A DNA stretch of 64,000 nt, taken from Wuchereria bancrofti (lineage: Eukaryota; Nematoda; Chromadorea; Rhabditida; Onchocercidae). Position 1 is the stretch's first letter. Each line of letters opens with the position of its first letter. The stretch covers positions 248,001 through 312,000 of the forward strand of contig SSBO01000010.1 in NCBI GenBank assembly GCA_005281725.1, written 5' to 3'. The position numbers and the translations under genes were made by a program. Positions 61,760-64,000 of this stretch are shown here, piece after piece. The notes under the pieces were generated by a model, which saw nothing but the letters and a program-made list of their open reading frames with translations, had not been told where the DNA came from and searched no databases.

Positions 61760-64000
61760 TATCTTCAGATGTACTGGTCGGAGGAATCCACTCGTTTTGT
61801 CATCGACAACTGAAGTAATCGAAAATCTTTGCTTTAAGAACTAAAATTTTAAGTTTTCATAAAGTAGAATTTTGTTTTTTTTTTATTTATTTGAAGCTTT
61901 CACGCTAACCGAGTACGTATGAAATGATCATTTGGACCTTTTGCATCACAGACGATGCATGAAGAATTAGGATCGGAGTTGCTGCTGGCGACATACAAGA
62001 TGTTGACCATTACAAATGATTTTTTTTTTAGAACGCTATTGAAAAAACAAAAACAAAAACAAAAAGTTGTAATATATCGTTCGGATTAACTTTCGTTTTG
62101 CTTGTGTGTTGTTGCTTTTGCAGGGTTTTTCTTCTGTATAATGTAAAATTATGTGCCTTGATTATTGTAGGCTGAACTTCAGGAATGTATATGGGTAGTA
62201 ATTCAGTTAGGTTTAACCGGGTGTTTCATGAAAATTCATTCTTTGATTAATGTTTGATTAGATTTTTATTGTTTTCATTTACAAGTAGTTTTATTCCTTT
62301 ATTTCCCAATGCTTAAGCCCTTTGTTTCTTTTTGACTTTCATGGTTCGAAATTTAGGAAATACATTTCCTGAGTGCAGGAAAAGACTTTTCAACATCTTT
62401 GGAAAAAATTACAAGTTTGTTCTAAGACTTTATCATTTTTATAATTTTTTATTTGACCGCGTGATTGGTATCAATTCTTTATTTCTTATAGCATCTTCTC
62501 TCTCTTTTTTCAAAAAAGCAGATTAGTTTAAAATCTTCATGAGATTAGATAATGACAAGTCGAATCAGCCGAAGATCGAAAATACTTAAAAGCAGTTCAA
62601 ACTTTAAACGAAAAGTAAGATAAGGACTCTCAAAGAACCTCTTGATATTTCAATAATATCGATGCTAGTGCAATGAAAATTAACTACCTTTACTTATTTA
62701 ATCTCTCTATTTTGTGCTCATTTATTTGTTTTAGCATTTTTACGCGTCTTTCTTCATCGAGTATTGCTAAATATCTTGTTTGTTATATATTTGAAGCTTT
62801 CTTAGCTTTTTTTACGAGTATGCGGCAAATATATGGCTTTTTAGTAATGTTATTACTTAACAAAATTTTTATCTAATACTTCATGAATGAGATTATATTG
62901 AAAGAAAAGATATAATTTAAGCTTAAATGCTTAAAATAACGATTGTTCTGATCTCCAAACTGACCGATTCATTCCTGGTAGGTGCATTGTTGTTTCAGTA
63001 TTTTGGAAAATTTTTGCCATTGTAATGTATGGTTTCTTTTTTTCGAATTGCTATTATTGTAGTTGCATTTTGGTTTTCAGAGAATCGTGGATATATGGCA
63101 TAGTAATATGAATAGTAAATAATACGTTTATGATGATTTGAGGGTACCTTATTGTTGTAGTTTAAATGTAGTAAATTCTTATCACTCTAGAAATATAGTT
63201 TACCTTTTTTTTAGACATATATGAAGTGTACAAATTTTCGAAAGAGCAAAAATAAAACAAGAAACAAAGTTTGAAATTTTGAATTTGAAACATAATGAGT
63301 GGATAGTCAAGAAGTGTTTTTATCATTTATTTATATTCAATTTATCCACTTATTAATTCATTTATTTATTCAAAGAGGACGAAAAGCTGCGCAATTGATC
63401 TTTGATTATATTAGTTAGACTAGCTTCTCGTCATGCTTCTCCTGTTTCATCAATTTTTTCGTTTTTGTCATTTTTCTCTGAAAAGATCATTGATTTCATC
63501 AAGTCATAGAATTTAATTTCTTCTAAGAAGAAAGACAAGAAGGAGGAGACAAAAAAAATATTCCTATTATTGAGTAAGTGGTGGGAATAAATTCATTTTA
63601 ATGTGAGAGAAAAGAGGTTTATGATGGAAAATATCAGAAGAACAAGATTTTTTCGCTCAAGGCAACGATTTCAAAAAATTTCATTTGTCGTTTTTCCTCT
63701 TCACCAATTTTTCCTGTCTTATATTATTGTCGGAATTGGTAATCTCTTTTAATATTTTCTCTAAATTGATACAATTAATCATTTCATCGCAGAAACTTTT
63801 TATTTTATTCTAAAATTCAATTGAAAATAAAGGAAAAGCGAAGAGGATGTATTCAAGAAAACATAATTTGTCAATGACTAACAATATTGTGGGTTTAATT
63901 TAAGATATTAATATGAGAAAGTGATAGAAGCTGATAGAAATATCTGATAAAATCGCAAAAAAAAAAAAAAAAAAAAGAAAAAACAATTCCATCACTCTAT
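61760..64000. other. intergenic, nothing recognised
   Basis: Downstream flank of the PHF10-like gene. Open frames at 62332-62526 and 62673-62876 have AT-driven Phe/Leu/Ser composition and no splice or motif support. AATAAA near 63250 is a possible late polyadenylation signal. The last bases are an A-run. Confidence 0.45.

Overview
The window looks like nuclear DNA of a nematode, most likely a parasitic clade III or filarial type. It is very AT-rich, coding exons are short (about 30-230 bases) and split by introns, and 3' splice sites are of the TTTTCAG/TTTTTAG type. Several start codons sit a few bases after a strong acceptor, as expected for spliced-leader trans-splicing. The genus cannot be fixed from the sequence alone. 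No bacterial, organellar or viral gene was seen.

Layout. (1) 101-2125 (+): the 3' end of a gene of unknown function. (2) 2126-25293: a 23-kb gene desert holding simple repeats, several tandem repeats, a 906-bp duplication at a single-N join that is probably an assembly artefact, and a few richer, palindrome-bearing blocks that could be cis-regulatory. (3) 25294-27614 (+): an Otx-type homeobox gene with a K50 homeodomain, complete in five exons. (4) 29607-31630 (+): a small membrane-anchored protein with a lysine-rich tail. (5) 32285-36782 (-): an unknown multi-exon gene containing two tandem microexons whose phases make them mutually exclusive. (6) 36868-38350: a 57-bp minisatellite with a 405-base gap. 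(7) 39167-42087 (-): a protein with a probable mitochondrial presequence and two RNase H-like domains, each missing most catalytic acids. (8) 42948-55602 (+): an ARID4 (RBBP1-like) chromatin protein whose 32 exons all join in phase, 1631 residues. (9) 55710-57425 (-) and 57545-58202 (-): a TPR-like protein and a small cysteine-rich protein, 119 bp apart on one strand and possibly an operon. (10) 58351-58580: a minisatellite repeating a TGACGTC (CRE-like) core in the shared promoter region. (11) 58777-61759 (+): a PHF10/SAYP-like SWI/SNF subunit without PHD fingers. (12) 61760-64000: no gene seen.

How it fits together. ARID4 and PHF10 are both chromatin regulators (Rb/Sin3-HDAC type and PBAF type in other animals) and flank a compact pair of small genes. 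The RNase H-like gene and ARID4 are divergent, as are the cysteine-rich gene and PHF10; ARID4 and the TPR-like gene converge with probably overlapping 3' ends. The Otx gene, a developmental regulator, has the long gene-free upstream region that such genes often have. The strongest candidates for new biology are the double degenerate RNase H protein, the mutually exclusive microexons, and the CRE-like minisatellite in a bidirectional promoter.
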